A stretch of 64,000 nucleotides of DNA from SXIZ01 sp040079795. GTDB taxonomy: Bacteria; Pseudomonadota; Gammaproteobacteria; Methylococcales; Methylomonadaceae. A program made the translations under genes and the position numbers. This document shows, piece after piece, positions 43,721 to 53,800 of this stretch. The notes below the pieces were generated by a model that saw only the letters and a program-made list of their open reading frames with translations, ran no database searches and was not told the DNA's origin. Each line of letters begins with the position of its first letter. The first letter of the stretch is position 1. The stretch lies in NCBI GenBank assembly GCA_040079795.1, contig JBEBJQ010000003.1, forward strand, positions 62,001-126,000, read 5' to 3'.

Positions 43721-45946
43721 ATGGAACGCATCTTCACACTCTTTGCAGCCGTCGCGGTATTGATGATTTTATGCGTCGGCGGCGGGGTTTACTGGCTATC
43801 CAGTTCTCAAATAGAGCAATCCAAGCAACAAACCATGCAAGCAACGGCGGAGGGCGTTGCGACCAATTTATCGGGGCGCATTGCCTTACTGCAAGAGCTA
43901 GTGACAACACTGGCGCAATCCCCCCCAGTCATTGCAGCGTTTAATAGCGCCGATCCAACAAAACTACAAGAAACTGCAAAGCAATTAGAACAATATATAC
44001 CAGGTGCATTAAAAATCCATTTAGTGTTACCCGTATCTCAAGATCAGGCCAATGCCGTTTCACCAGCAATGGGCTATGCTGATCAGGAAATGGTACGCGA
44101 AAGCTTCATCAATCAACAATTACCGGCTGTGCATGAGCAAAGCACCACGCAACATTTAGCAATCGCCGCAAAAAGCACCGAAAACAATACGACAATTGGC
44201 GTTTTATTAGCCAGTATCAGTATCAACCCTTTTAATCAAAGCATCCAAAACCTAACCCTTAATGAGGGTTATATAGGGTTAATGCAGGGAACTTTAGCCT
44301 TACAGGAGCGGGGAGAACCCACGCTAAAAGACCTAGCAACAAAGCAAATTAACGTTAATAATTCCAATTGGGACATACGCTATGCCAGCGCTCCAGCCCT
44401 TGATTCTGCGCTTCAAAGCCTGTTTGCAGGACTTATCGTTTCAGTAGCCTTATTGGCAGCACTGCTGTTCTTTCAAGCGTACCGGTACTTTGAAAATTTG
44501 TTGATCAGGGATCGGAGCGCGGTCATAACGGCAACAAAAGATTTGCTAAACCATCGCTTACACGATAATTATCCGGTTAATTTTAACGAAATGCGCTTTA
44601 TAATTGATGCCTTAACAGAGCTTAATAGAGCCACCAAAAAATCCCCGCTCCCAGCGGAGCAAAGCGCACCCTATCAATTTTCGGAAGAATCGGAAGGTCT
44701 CAGTATTACAGCCGCATTAGAAATGGCTGAAAATACCTCATCTGTGGTTGAAAATGACGATGACACCTTGGCACCAAGCTTGGTTAACCTATTCCCATCC
44801 ACAACCCAAGACATTTTGGATACGATTTTTAAAGCATCCAACATTCGCGGCATTGTCAATAAAAACCTGACCAAAGAGCTGCTGTACGATATCGGTCGAG
44901 CATTAGGCTCAGAACTAAACAGCCAAAACATCAAAAAAATAGTACTTGGTTATGATGGCAGACACTCCAGCCCGTCCTTCGCGGAAGCTTTTGCTAAAGG
45001 TATCATCGCAACGGGAATGAATGTCCTGGATATAGGCCAAGTCCCGGCCCCCTTAGTGTATTTTGCCGCACTCCAAACTGAAGAAGCAACCGGCGCAATG
45101 ATTACCGGCGGTCATAATCCACGCACTATCAACGGATTAAAATTACTGATTAAGGGCGAGCCCGCCAGTGAACAACAAGTGCAGGCCATAAAAAAACGCA
45201 TAGCCACTGAAAACTATGCCCTCTACACATCTGGCAGTATTGAAAAAAACCATCGCTACAACAACGACTATCTGAATAAAATCAGCAAAGATATACAACT
45301 TATCAATCCACTTAAAGTAGTACTGGACTGCGGTAATGGTGTCACCAGCCTTATTGCCCCCGCACTGTTTAAAACATTAGGCTGTGAAGTCATCGAGTTA
45401 TTCTGCGAAATTAACGGTGACTTTCCCAATCATCTTCCCGATCCCAGCAAGCCTGAAAACCTTAGCGATTTAATGGCTGCGGTGCATCATTATCAAGCGG
45501 ATATTGGCATCGCTTTTAGCGGAGATGGTGATCGCTTAGGCGTGGTCGATTCAGCCGGTAAAATTATTTGGCCGGATAAACAAATACTATTATTTGCCAA
45601 ACATATCCTCCAAGCAAAACCGGGGGCACGCATCATTTACGATGAAAAATGCTCCAAGTTATTAGCTGAACAAACCACCCAGTATGGTGGACAGCCGCTG
45701 CTATGTAAAAGCGGGCAAAGCTTGATGCGCTTAAAACTAAAGGAAACTGGGGCATTATTAGCTGGTGAAATGAATGGACGACTGATGTTTAGTGATCGCT
45801 GGTCCGGCCTGGATGATGGCCTTTATGCGGCCTCGCGCTTACTGGAAATTTTGTCCGCGGATATTCATGACAGTGCTGCCATATTTAATGCTTTATCCGT
45901 CCCCATCAAAAAGCCAGAGATAGCTACTGAACTTCAAGATGGCTAA
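43721..45946 (+). CDS. AlgC-like membrane protein with degenerate, truncated phosphomannomutase domain (probable pseudoenzyme)
   Basis: The 741-residue product begins with a membrane helix (~8-26), an extracytoplasmic domain of ~205 residues and a second helix (~234-252). A linker precedes a phosphohexomutase-like region from ~370. Catalytic features are lost. The phosphoserine motif TxSHNP reads TGGHNP (Gly464). The metal loop DGDGDR reads SGDGDR (Ser600). The KTGHS motif is KSGQS, GEMSGH is GEMNGR and AYDIRG is ASNIRG. Domain 4, with its phosphate-binding SNT motif, is absent: the protein stops soon after VPIKKPEI. The frame is open and has AGGAA before ATG 43721. It occupies the algC position between dut and argB, as in Pseudomonas. 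Confidence 0.85.
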   Translation: MERIFTLFAAVAVLMILCVGGGVYWLSSSQIEQSKQQTMQATAEGVATNLSGRIALLQELVTTLAQSPPVIAAFNSADPTKLQETAKQLEQYIPGALKIHLVLPVSQDQANAVSPAMGYADQEMVRESFINQQLPAVHEQSTTQHLAIAAKSTENNTTIGVLLASISINPFNQSIQNLTLNEGYIGLMQGTLALQERGEPTLKDLATKQINVNNSNWDIRYASAPALDSALQSLFAGLIVSVALLAALLFFQAYRYFENLLIRDRSAVITATKDLLNHRLHDNYPVNFNEMRFIIDALTELNRATKKSPLPAEQSAPYQFSEESEGLSITAALEMAENTSSVVENDDDTLAPSLVNLFPSTTQDILDTIFKASNIRGIVNKNLTKELLYDIGRALGSELNSQNIKKIVLGYDGRHSSPSFAEAFAKGIIATGMNVLDIGQVPAPLVYFAALQTEEATGAMITGGHNPRTINGLKLLIKGEPASEQQVQAIKKRIATENYALYTSGSIEKNHRYNNDYLNKISKDIQLINPLKVVLDCGNGVTSLIAPALFKTLGCEVIELFCEINGDFPNHLPDPSKPENLSDLMAAVHHYQADIGIAFSGDGDRLGVVDSAGKIIWPDKQILLFAKHILQAKPGARIIYDEKCSKLLAEQTTQYGGQPLLCKSGQSLMRLKLKETGALLAGEMNGRLMFSDRWSGLDDGLYAASRLLEILSADIHDSAAIFNALSVPIKKPEIATELQDG

Positions 45947-46005
45947 AATAGCCAAGTTTGCGTAAAATAAGCCGCTTTACAGCTCAGATTGAAAATCCAA
46001 ACCCC

Positions 46006-46899
46006 ATGAAAACAACAGCAGCACACCAGATTGCCCAGTGCTTATGTGAAGCATTGCCTTATATCCAACGTTTCAATAACAAAACCGTGGTCGTCAAATT
46101 CGGCGGCAACGCGATGGTTGATGAAGCCTTAAAGCACAGCTTTGCACGCGACATTGTGTTAATGAAATCGGTGGGTATCAACCCTATAGTCGTGCATGGT
46201 GGGGGACCGCAAATTGGTGACTTATTAAAACGCTTAGGCAAAACTTCAGAATTTGTTGATGGCATGCGCGTGACTGATAACGAAACCATGGATGTGGTCG
46301 AAATGGTGTTGGGGGGGCTCGTTAATAAAGAAATCGTTAATTTAATCAATAGGCATGGCGGTAAAGCGATTGGCATAACCGGCAAAGACGGCGATTTTAT
46401 TTACGCCCGAAAAATTAACATGACCCGCGCCATGCCGGAAGGACAAGCTTCTGAAATTATCGACATCGGTCACGTTGGCGAGGTGCAGAGTATCGACCCC
46501 AGTATTGTTGAAATGCTCAATAACAGCGATTTTATTCCAGTCATTGCGCCGATTGGTGTCGGTGCAGAAGGCCGATCTTACAATATTAATGCCGATTTAG
46601 TCGCCGGCAAAGTGGCAGAAGTACTAAAAGCCGAAAAGCTCCTGTTGCTCACCAATACCCCCGGTATTCTGGATCAACAAGGACAATTACTGACGGGTTT
46701 AAATATTGCGGATATCGAGGCTTTAACCGCCAACGGCACAATTTCAGGCGGCATGATCCCAAAAACCCGTTGTGCAATCGAAGCCCTTAAAGGCGGTGTC
46801 AACAGCGTGCATATCATCGATGGTCGGGTTGAGCACGCAGTATTGCTGGAGTTATTTACCGATCAAGGGGTTGGTACGCTATTGATGCGGCGGCGGTAA
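46006..46899 (+). CDS. argB: acetylglutamate kinase
   Basis: ArgB phosphorylates N-acetylglutamate, the second step of arginine synthesis. The 297-residue protein has VVKFGGNAM near residue 30, IVVHGGGPQIG near 62, NINADLVAGKVAE, LLLLTNTPGILD and GGMIPKTRCAIEA. The ATG at 46006 gives the family start MKTTAAHQIAQ; a 16-codon in-frame extension upstream is rejected. It lies 59 bases after the AlgC-like gene. Confidence 0.97.
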   Translation: MKTTAAHQIAQCLCEALPYIQRFNNKTVVVKFGGNAMVDEALKHSFARDIVLMKSVGINPIVVHGGGPQIGDLLKRLGKTSEFVDGMRVTDNETMDVVEMVLGGLVNKEIVNLINRHGGKAIGITGKDGDFIYARKINMTRAMPEGQASEIIDIGHVGEVQSIDPSIVEMLNNSDFIPVIAPIGVGAEGRSYNINADLVAGKVAEVLKAEKLLLLTNTPGILDQQGQLLTGLNIADIEALTANGTISGGMIPKTRCAIEALKGGVNSVHIIDGRVEHAVLLELFTDQGVGTLLMRRR

Positions 46900-46924
46900 T
46901 TCCGCTTAGGTTAGCCAATAATCT

Positions 46925-46960
46925 GGCCTTCAAGATTTTAATGACCTTGAAGGCCTAAAA
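46925..46960. terminator. stem-loop between convergent argB and DUF4124 gene
   Basis: GGCCTTCAAG at 46925-46934 and CTTGAAGGCC at 46946-46955 form a perfect ten-pair stem with an 11-base loop. Neither side has a strong T tract, so it is a candidate bidirectional stop for the convergent genes. Confidence 0.55.
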
Positions 46961-46975
46961 ATAATAGTGTATCTA

Positions 46976-47965
46976 TTATTTTATTGCCGCTTCCAAATAA
47001 GGTTTAAAGGCAGACCTGATGTCCGCGGCTTTTTTGCTCGCACACAACTCAGCGCCCACCCTGGAGTGATGGCAGCGAATATCTAAAAACAGTTTTTGTT
47101 GCTCGGTACTGATTTGCATTCTGGAAACTGAGAGGCTTAAATCATTTTCCTTGACCGGTTCATTACTTAGAATCAACTGATCAGTACTACTGGTAATTGG
47201 GGTGGTTGAATAACGCTCAACAAAGCTTTTAGAATACGCCCAAGCCTTATCGCATATCGCCCGCTCAGCACAATTAAATAAGCCAGCCAGTTCAGCGATG
47301 GGTACCGCATCATTAGTGCTAGTGGACACCGCAGTTTGACTTTTGGTTAAATGTTTAAAACGTTCGATATTGGCTTCAAACTCAGCTTTAATTTGGTTTT
47401 TCTTATTAATATGATTGCTGATTTCACCAGTGGACAGTTTAATCTGTTGTTCAGAGGAACGAATATCTTCAAGCAATCCCTTCGGGACAGCCTGCCCGTT
47501 GCGTTCCTGCTCGGCCGCTTTTTTCTGTTGTGATTCCAATTGCCGTTGTAAGCGTTTTAAATTACCTTCAGCAACCCGTCTTTGCGCATCCAAAGCCTGC
47601 ATACGGCCATTAAGCGTTAAATTTAAATCATCCACGCTACGATAGGTACTCAGTAAAACCCGGTCTTCGGCGTCCTGTTTCGATATAAGCGCATCCTGTT
47701 CTTTACGCAAAGCTTCCATATGCTGCTCTTGCTCGTACTCCTCCTGACTTTTGGCTTTATCAAGCGTTTCGGTCACCTGCGCGTTTTTATTAAGCGCTTC
47801 CCGCTGATATTTAACCTGCTCCGGTGGCACTTTATCAGAAAAATGGGTTTTACCCTGGTCATCTACCCAGCGAAAGGTTTTTGCGTAGGCAAAGTCTTGG
47901 CCTAATAAACCGGTTAACACAAATAAAAAAATAGTTTTAAACAGCACCGTAAAGATCATACCCAA
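46976..47965 (-). CDS. DUF4124 protein with long coiled coil
   Basis: A 329-residue exported protein: signal peptide (~1-28, FAYA-KT), a DUF4124 domain (FRWVDDQGKTHFSDKVPPEQ) at the N terminus, then a long charged coiled coil (~55-210, many Glu/Gln/Lys heptads). A C-terminal region has Cys pairs (NCAERAIC, IRCHH, LCASKK). DUF4124 proteins are common in gammaproteobacterial periplasms, with no known activity. The ATG at 47965 is followed by a second Met two codons later. Confidence 0.75.
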   Translation of the reverse strand: MGMIFTVLFKTIFLFVLTGLLGQDFAYAKTFRWVDDQGKTHFSDKVPPEQVKYQREALNKNAQVTETLDKAKSQEEYEQEQHMEALRKEQDALISKQDAEDRVLLSTYRSVDDLNLTLNGRMQALDAQRRVAEGNLKRLQRQLESQQKKAAEQERNGQAVPKGLLEDIRSSEQQIKLSTGEISNHINKKNQIKAEFEANIERFKHLTKSQTAVSTSTNDAVPIAELAGLFNCAERAICDKAWAYSKSFVERYSTTPITSSTDQLILSNEPVKENDLSLSVSRMQISTEQQKLFLDIRCHHSRVGAELCASKKAADIRSAFKPYLEAAIK

Positions 47966-47994
47966 TAGTCCAAAACTTAAAAATTCGTGAAATA

Positions 47995-48040
47995 AAGATA
48001 AGTTTAGATGTTAATTAAACTTTAACAAGGGACTTATCTT
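47995..48040. repeat. inverted repeat between yggT and the DUF4124 gene
   Basis: AAGATAAGT at 47995-48003 and its exact complement ACTTATCTT at 48032-48040 flank a 28-base AT-rich spacer containing TTAATTAA. The region is the promoter side of the DUF4124 gene, so an operator or a leader hairpin is possible. Confidence 0.4.
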
Positions 48041-48083
48041 AATTTCAAAGCGAGCCGCCGGGAAGCTTTAAATCGGCACATTT

Positions 48084-48659
48084 TTAGGCAATCAAATTCG
48101 CTAATTCATGCAAGGGTGGTAGCAACAACATTTTAGCCAACTGCAACATAATCAAGGCTAACAATGGCGAAAAATCTACGCCACCAAAATCTGGTAACAT
48201 TTGCCGGCACATTCTTAATACCGGCTCACTTAAGCGTTGCAATAACCCTGCGGCGGCATGAAAAGCGCCTGGGTTAAACCAACTCAGTAAAGCACTGGCA
48301 AAAATAGCAAAAATAAAAATATTAATGACTAACGATAACAACTGCGTAAAGGAAATGACTATTAACTCCCCCACACCCGCAACCCTACCGGTAATAAATA
48401 AAATGGCGAAGTCTGCCAACATTTGCAGTCCTAACGCAAGCACCAAAGCTGAGGTATCAACTTTACCCACAGCCGGGATATATCGACGCAACAACTTTAA
48501 AGGTGGGTGAGTCACCTTAATCAGTAATTGCGCGACCGGATTATAGGAATCAGCGCCACTCCACTGTAATAAAAAGCGTAAAACAACCGCTAAGATATAC
48601 AGCGAAAATAAAGTATCAATTAAAAAAATGACTGGTTCAGACACGTAATTGGAACCCAT
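48084..48659 (-). CDS. YggT family membrane protein
   Basis: A 191-residue membrane protein made of two YggT repeats. Each has two helices and a motif of the type LLRRYIPAVGKVDTSALV / VLRMCRQMLPDFGGVDFSPLL. The family is implicated in membrane or osmotic homeostasis in bacteria and in thylakoid/division functions in plastids. It overlaps proC by one base (48659), the usual proC-yggT arrangement. Confidence 0.92.
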   Translation of the reverse strand: MGSNYVSEPVIFLIDTLFSLYILAVVLRFLLQWSGADSYNPVAQLLIKVTHPPLKLLRRYIPAVGKVDTSALVLALGLQMLADFAILFITGRVAGVGELIVISFTQLLSLVINIFIFAIFASALLSWFNPGAFHAAAGLLQRLSEPVLRMCRQMLPDFGGVDFSPLLALIMLQLAKMLLLPPLHELANLIA

Positions 48660-49486
48660 TATCTTGCTCCCAGTTCTATTGACATGGTAACCGAGCGATC
48701 ATGCGCAGCCTGTAACGCTTGAGTAACTAATTGCGTAAATCCGCCTTGCTCAAAACACGCAAGGGCAGCTTCAGTGGTACCGCCGGGTGAAGTAACCCGC
48801 TGACGCAACTGTGCCGGTGATTCATTGGATTCCAGCGCTATTTTAGCCGCCCCCAAAGCGGTCTGCTGAATCAGCAAACGCGCTTGTACTTCATTTAATC
48901 CCAACGCCAACGCAGCTTTTTCCATAGCTTCCATGAGTAAAAAATAATACGCCGGACCACTGCCAGACACCGCGGTGACCGCGTCCAACTCTGCTTCATT
49001 ATCCACCCAAAGCGCCAGCCCTACTGCCCGCAAAATATTTTCTGCCAAATCCCGCTGCACATCAGTCACCTTATTATTGGCATGTAAGGCAGTAGCACCC
49101 GTTAAAACCAGGGCGGGAGTATTGGGCATACAGCGCACAATAGCAACATCACTACCCAGCCACTGGGCCAAACTACTTTGGGTAATACCGGCTGCAATTG
49201 AAACAACCAATGATTTTTGGCGTTGAATGGCTGAAGCAACCTGCTCAGCAACACTGTGTAAAACCTGCGGTTTTACGGCCAATACAACCACCTCAACAGC
49301 CTCAACCAGCGCACTATTACTGCTGGCAATGTTCACCTGCAAGCGACCCGCCAAAGTCTCTAAAGACTCTTGATTAATGTCGGCAACCCAAATAAATTCA
49401 GCAGGATGCCCACTCGCAATGAGACCGCTGACCAAACTGGTTGCCATATTACCAGCACCAATAAAACCAATATTTTTTGTATTCAT
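48659..49486 (-). CDS. proC: pyrroline-5-carboxylate reductase
   Basis: ProC performs the last step of proline synthesis with NAD(P)H. The 275-residue protein has the Rossmann start IGFIGAGNMATSLVSGLI, VVLAVKPQVL, MPNTPALVLTGATAL and the C-terminal VSGSGPAYYFLLMEAM and VTSPGGTTEAAL motifs. The first gene of a proC-yggT pair. Confidence 0.97.
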   Translation of the reverse strand: MNTKNIGFIGAGNMATSLVSGLIASGHPAEFIWVADINQESLETLAGRLQVNIASSNSALVEAVEVVVLAVKPQVLHSVAEQVASAIQRQKSLVVSIAAGITQSSLAQWLGSDVAIVRCMPNTPALVLTGATALHANNKVTDVQRDLAENILRAVGLALWVDNEAELDAVTAVSGSGPAYYFLLMEAMEKAALALGLNEVQARLLIQQTALGAAKIALESNESPAQLRQRVTSPGGTTEAALACFEQGGFTQLVTQALQAAHDRSVTMSIELGAR

Positions 49487-49625
49487 GTATTGTCGTGTAA
49501 GTGATAGTGCAAAAAAGCAGCGTAAATGTTAAATGCCGCTATAATTATTTTACTATTATTGGGCTGGTTGCGCTAAATACAAGCGACCCGCCATAAAAAA
49601 CCAAACAACATTAGCCGGAAAACCC

Positions 49626-50684
49626 ATGAAAAGTATAGCATTGATCGATGACACGCAAATTAATCTTACCTTATTGTGGCATTTGGTTAAACGCTTGGAA
49701 CATTACGATCCCGTGAGTTTTCTTAATCCTCTGGAAGGATTGGATTGGTGCTTAACCAATGACCCGGAGCTCATTATCGTTGATTTTATGATGCCTAATT
49801 TAAATGGTATCGAATTTATTAAAAAAATTCGCGCCGTACCTGAAAAAGCAGATATACCGATTCTCATGGTCACAGCTAACGACAATAGTAGTGTACGTTA
49901 TGAAGCATTGAAATCAGGCGCAACTGATTTTCTTAATAAGCCGATTGATAAAACTGAGTTTATGATTCGGGTGCGCAACATGCTAACGTTGCACAGTAGT
50001 CAGCGAAAACTCGCCGATAAAGCCGCCTGGCTGGCTGAAGAAGTGCAAAAAGCCACCCTTGAGATTCGTAATAGGGAGCAGGAAGTTATTTTTAGGCTTT
50101 CTAAAGCAGCTGAATACCGTGACCCGGAAACCGGCGGGCATATCCGGCGCATGGCGCATTACTCCAAGCATATTGCCAATCAACTGGGCATGCCCATCGC
50201 CCTGCAAAACATGATACTGGAAGCAGCCCCTATGCACGACATCGGTAAAGTAGGTATTCCGGATTCTATTTTATTAAAACCCGGTAAATTGGATGCTGCT
50301 GAATTTGAATTGATGAAAGAACATGCCACCTTTGGGCATAATATTTTAAACGGCAGCTCATCAAAACTCATGCAATTAGGCGCACTCATCGCTTTAACCC
50401 ACCACGAAAAATTTGATGGCTCCGGCTACCCGAACGGCTTGGTCGGGGATCAAACACCTATCTATGGTCAAATTATTGCCGTTGCCGATGTTTTTGATGC
50501 CTTAACTTCTGAGCGCCCTTACAAGAAACCTTGGACCATAGAAGCTGCTATCGATTTTCTGAATGAAGGCTCAGGGAAACATTTTAAGCCGGAGTGTGTA
50601 ACGGCATTTTTAAAAGATTGGGATAACGTATTAGCCATTAAAGACCGATTTGTAGATGATGAAATCGAAAACTTTAGTGTTTAG
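49626..50684 (+). CDS. response regulator with HD-GYP phosphodiesterase domain
   Basis: A 352-residue RpfG-type protein: receiver domain (~1-120, phosphoacceptor D53 in LIIVDFMMPNLNG, LNKPIDK), a short helical linker, and an HD-GYP domain with RMAHYSKHIA, the HD of MHDIGKVGIPD near 207 and HHEKFDGSGYPNGL near 262. Expected to degrade c-di-GMP when phosphorylated. It lies opposite the hybrid kinase gene (convergent), a plausible but unproven partner. Confidence 0.92.
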   Translation: MKSIALIDDTQINLTLLWHLVKRLEHYDPVSFLNPLEGLDWCLTNDPELIIVDFMMPNLNGIEFIKKIRAVPEKADIPILMVTANDNSSVRYEALKSGATDFLNKPIDKTEFMIRVRNMLTLHSSQRKLADKAAWLAEEVQKATLEIRNREQEVIFRLSKAAEYRDPETGGHIRRMAHYSKHIANQLGMPIALQNMILEAAPMHDIGKVGIPDSILLKPGKLDAAEFELMKEHATFGHNILNGSSSKLMQLGALIALTHHEKFDGSGYPNGLVGDQTPIYGQIIAVADVFDALTSERPYKKPWTIEAAIDFLNEGSGKHFKPECVTAFLKDWDNVLAIKDRFVDDEIENFSV

Positions 50685-50892
50685 CTCAGACAAACAATTC
50701 AAAAAGTCACTTAACTGCTGCCCTGCCCTAAACTACGCCTACACAAGCAATATATATTCAGGGATATTGCATAAATTAAGCTAGCTTCCTAGAATTTACA
50801 TTTTAATTCAGGGGCGGCATCAGTATTATGCTTCAAGACTAAAGCTATAGCAGTATTATAGTGGTTCTTTTCCAAATTAATGCTAAGGCACT

Positions 50893-53800
50893 TTAGCTAC
50901 TGATTTTTAACTTTTCCCGTAAAAACTCTTTCAACAGTTTGACGTTGCTTTTTATTTCCGGCAAAAGCTCAGCCACCTCAGCCAATTTTTCGTCTTGCGC
51001 CAAATGCTCGGCATTGATTAATATTTGCTCGGCGATGCTTGCCTTAAATAAGGCAAAAATTCCTTTTAAGGTATGCAAGCCACGGGTTAATTTTGGCACA
51101 TTCCGTTGCTCATAGGCTTGCGTAATTTCAAGCAGGTAACTGTCAGCATTACTGATATACATCTCTGCCATATTAACCAGGATCTCGTCATCATCCCCAA
51201 GCAACGCCAAGGCGGCCTTCCAATCACACACTGGCGGTGCATCCGGCAAGTGCGCAGCAGAGTTTTCACTAGATACAGCCTCAATTTCCAGGGAGAGCGT
51301 TTGAATAAGCTCTGCTGGCTTATCAGGCACACTGCCTTTCGCTTCCAGCTCAGGAAAATAACGGCTTATCACATCAAACAATTCATTTACCTTAATCGGT
51401 TTGGTGAGATAATCCGTCATACCGGCCTCTAATGCCCGTTCACGATCCCCCTTCATGGCATTGGCGGTCATCGCAATAATAGGCAAGGTAAGCCCCTGCT
51501 GGCGAATACGGCGGCTTGCTTCCAACCCATCCATAATCGGCATTTGAAAGTCCATCAGAACCAAATCGTAGTTATGTTCAAAAACTTTAACCAAACACTC
51601 TTCACCATTATTGGCGATACTGACCTTATGACCTTGTTTTTCTAATAAACGTACCGCCAATTGCTGATTGATGGCATTGTCTTCAGCCAATAATATATCC
51701 AAAGGCTTCAGCATTTTTTGGTGAGTAGAGATCTCTTGCGTAGCAAATGATTGCGTAACAGGACCGTGGAAAACCGTATGCACGGCATCCAACAGATCCG
51801 ATTGTGAAACTGGTTTCGAAATGATACAAGCAATATCAACAGCTTGTTTACGGCTTCGGCCTACCGAATAAATACTCGATAGTAGCATGATTACAGGCGC
51901 TTTGGATAAACCTTCCTGCTGAATTAACTCTGTTAGCGTAAAGCCATCCATATCAGGCAATTCTTCATCAAAAACCAATAAATCCAGAGCTTTACCTTGG
52001 GATTTTTCTTTCCGGAGCGCCTCTATTGCCCCATCGGCACTTTTGGCAACCAGAGCCTGCATACCCCAGCTGGTGAAACTATTCCCCATCATATTAAGTA
52101 AACGTTCATTATCATCTACGACCAACACCCGCATATTGTTAAGCACGGGTAAAGGTTTAATGGTTTCAATTTCCTTCAACGGGGTTTTAAACCAGGCCGT
52201 AAAATAAAAACTGGTGCCTTTATTGAGCTGACTGGTCACGCCAATTTTACCGCGCATTAATTCCACCAGTTGTTTAGCAATACTAAGCCCTAAACCGGTA
52301 CCACCGTATTTACGGAAAACTGAAGCATCGACCTGCGAAAAAGAGCTAAAAACATCTTTTTGACGGTCTTCAGGAATACCAATACCGGTATCTTCAATAG
52401 CAAATTGCAAACAGGTTTGCTGATCTTTCTGGCTATGTAAACGGATACGCACAATAATTTCACCGTGTTCGGTAAATTTAATGGCGTTACCGATCAAGTT
52501 AATAATAATCTGCCCCAGCCTTCCGGAATCCCCAATCAAATACCTTGGCACATCTGCTGCGGTATCCAAAATCATTTCCAAGCCTTTTTGATAGGCGCGG
52601 ATCGACAGGTTTTTAATAGTTTCCCGCATCACTTGATACAAATCAAATTCAACAGCGTCAAGCTCCAACTTGCCTGCTTCGATTTTAGAGAAATCCAAAA
52701 TATCATTGATAATAGTCAACAGCGCATTGGCAGAGTTTTTGGAGATATTTAAAAACTCCCGCTGTTCCGAGGTCAGTTCGGTATCCAGAGCCAAATCGGT
52801 CATACCAATGATCCCGTTCATCGGCGTGCGAATTTCATGACTCATATTCGCGAGGAAAGCACTTTTAGTATGATTAGCTGTTTCCGCTGCCTGCATGGCT
52901 TCATTCAGTAACCGTTGCTGCTCTTTCAGATCAGAAATATCCTGAAATACCACCACATGCCCAATAATTTTATTATTTTCATGCAGTGGCGCAGTGGTAA
53001 TCGAAACCGGAAAAGTCACACCATTCTTGCTGCGGACACGGGCTTCTATGGTTTTGGTTTGCTCTTTCAGAAAATTATCATCAAAGGTAATGGTATTGCC
53101 ATCGCTATCCAAATAAACAACCAATTGCCCTATTTGCCGCATAATAACTTCACGCTGGCTCCAGCCTAACAAGTATTCCGCCTGTTTATTCCAAAACGAA
53201 CACACGCCCTGCCGGTCGATTGCATATACCCCTTGGGTCATAGTGTCAGTCAGTTTCTGGATAAAGTTTTTAGATTCGGTAATCTGCTCTTCCAATCGCT
53301 TGGACAAGGTAATATCCGTACGGATGGAAATCAATTGATAAATCTGCGATGCGCTATTCATAAACGGCACAATCGTTGCGTATACCCAATAGGACTTACC
53401 GGTATTGGTTTTACTTTGCAACTCCCCATGCCAAACCAAACCTTTACCGGTCTTTTCTACCATATCCTGATAAATCGCATCACTGTTCTCACCGGCATGC
53501 ATCATCCAGTGATTTTTACCCATCAACTCCCGTTCACTGTACTCACTGAGTGTACAAAATTTTTCATTAACCCGGGTAAAGTTACCCGCAGCGTCTGAAA
53601 AACTGATAATAGCGTGCTGGTCAAAAGCGTATTGCAGGTTTTCAATATTGGAGTGGGCAATTTTTAAATCACTTTCTTTCCGGCTGAGTTTTACCAGTAA
53701 ATAAGTGGCATAAGCGATACTGATAATGGAAATAATGAATAAAAAACTTTGAATATAAAATGTAATTTTTTGACGGTTCTCAAAATACGCATGCAACGCT

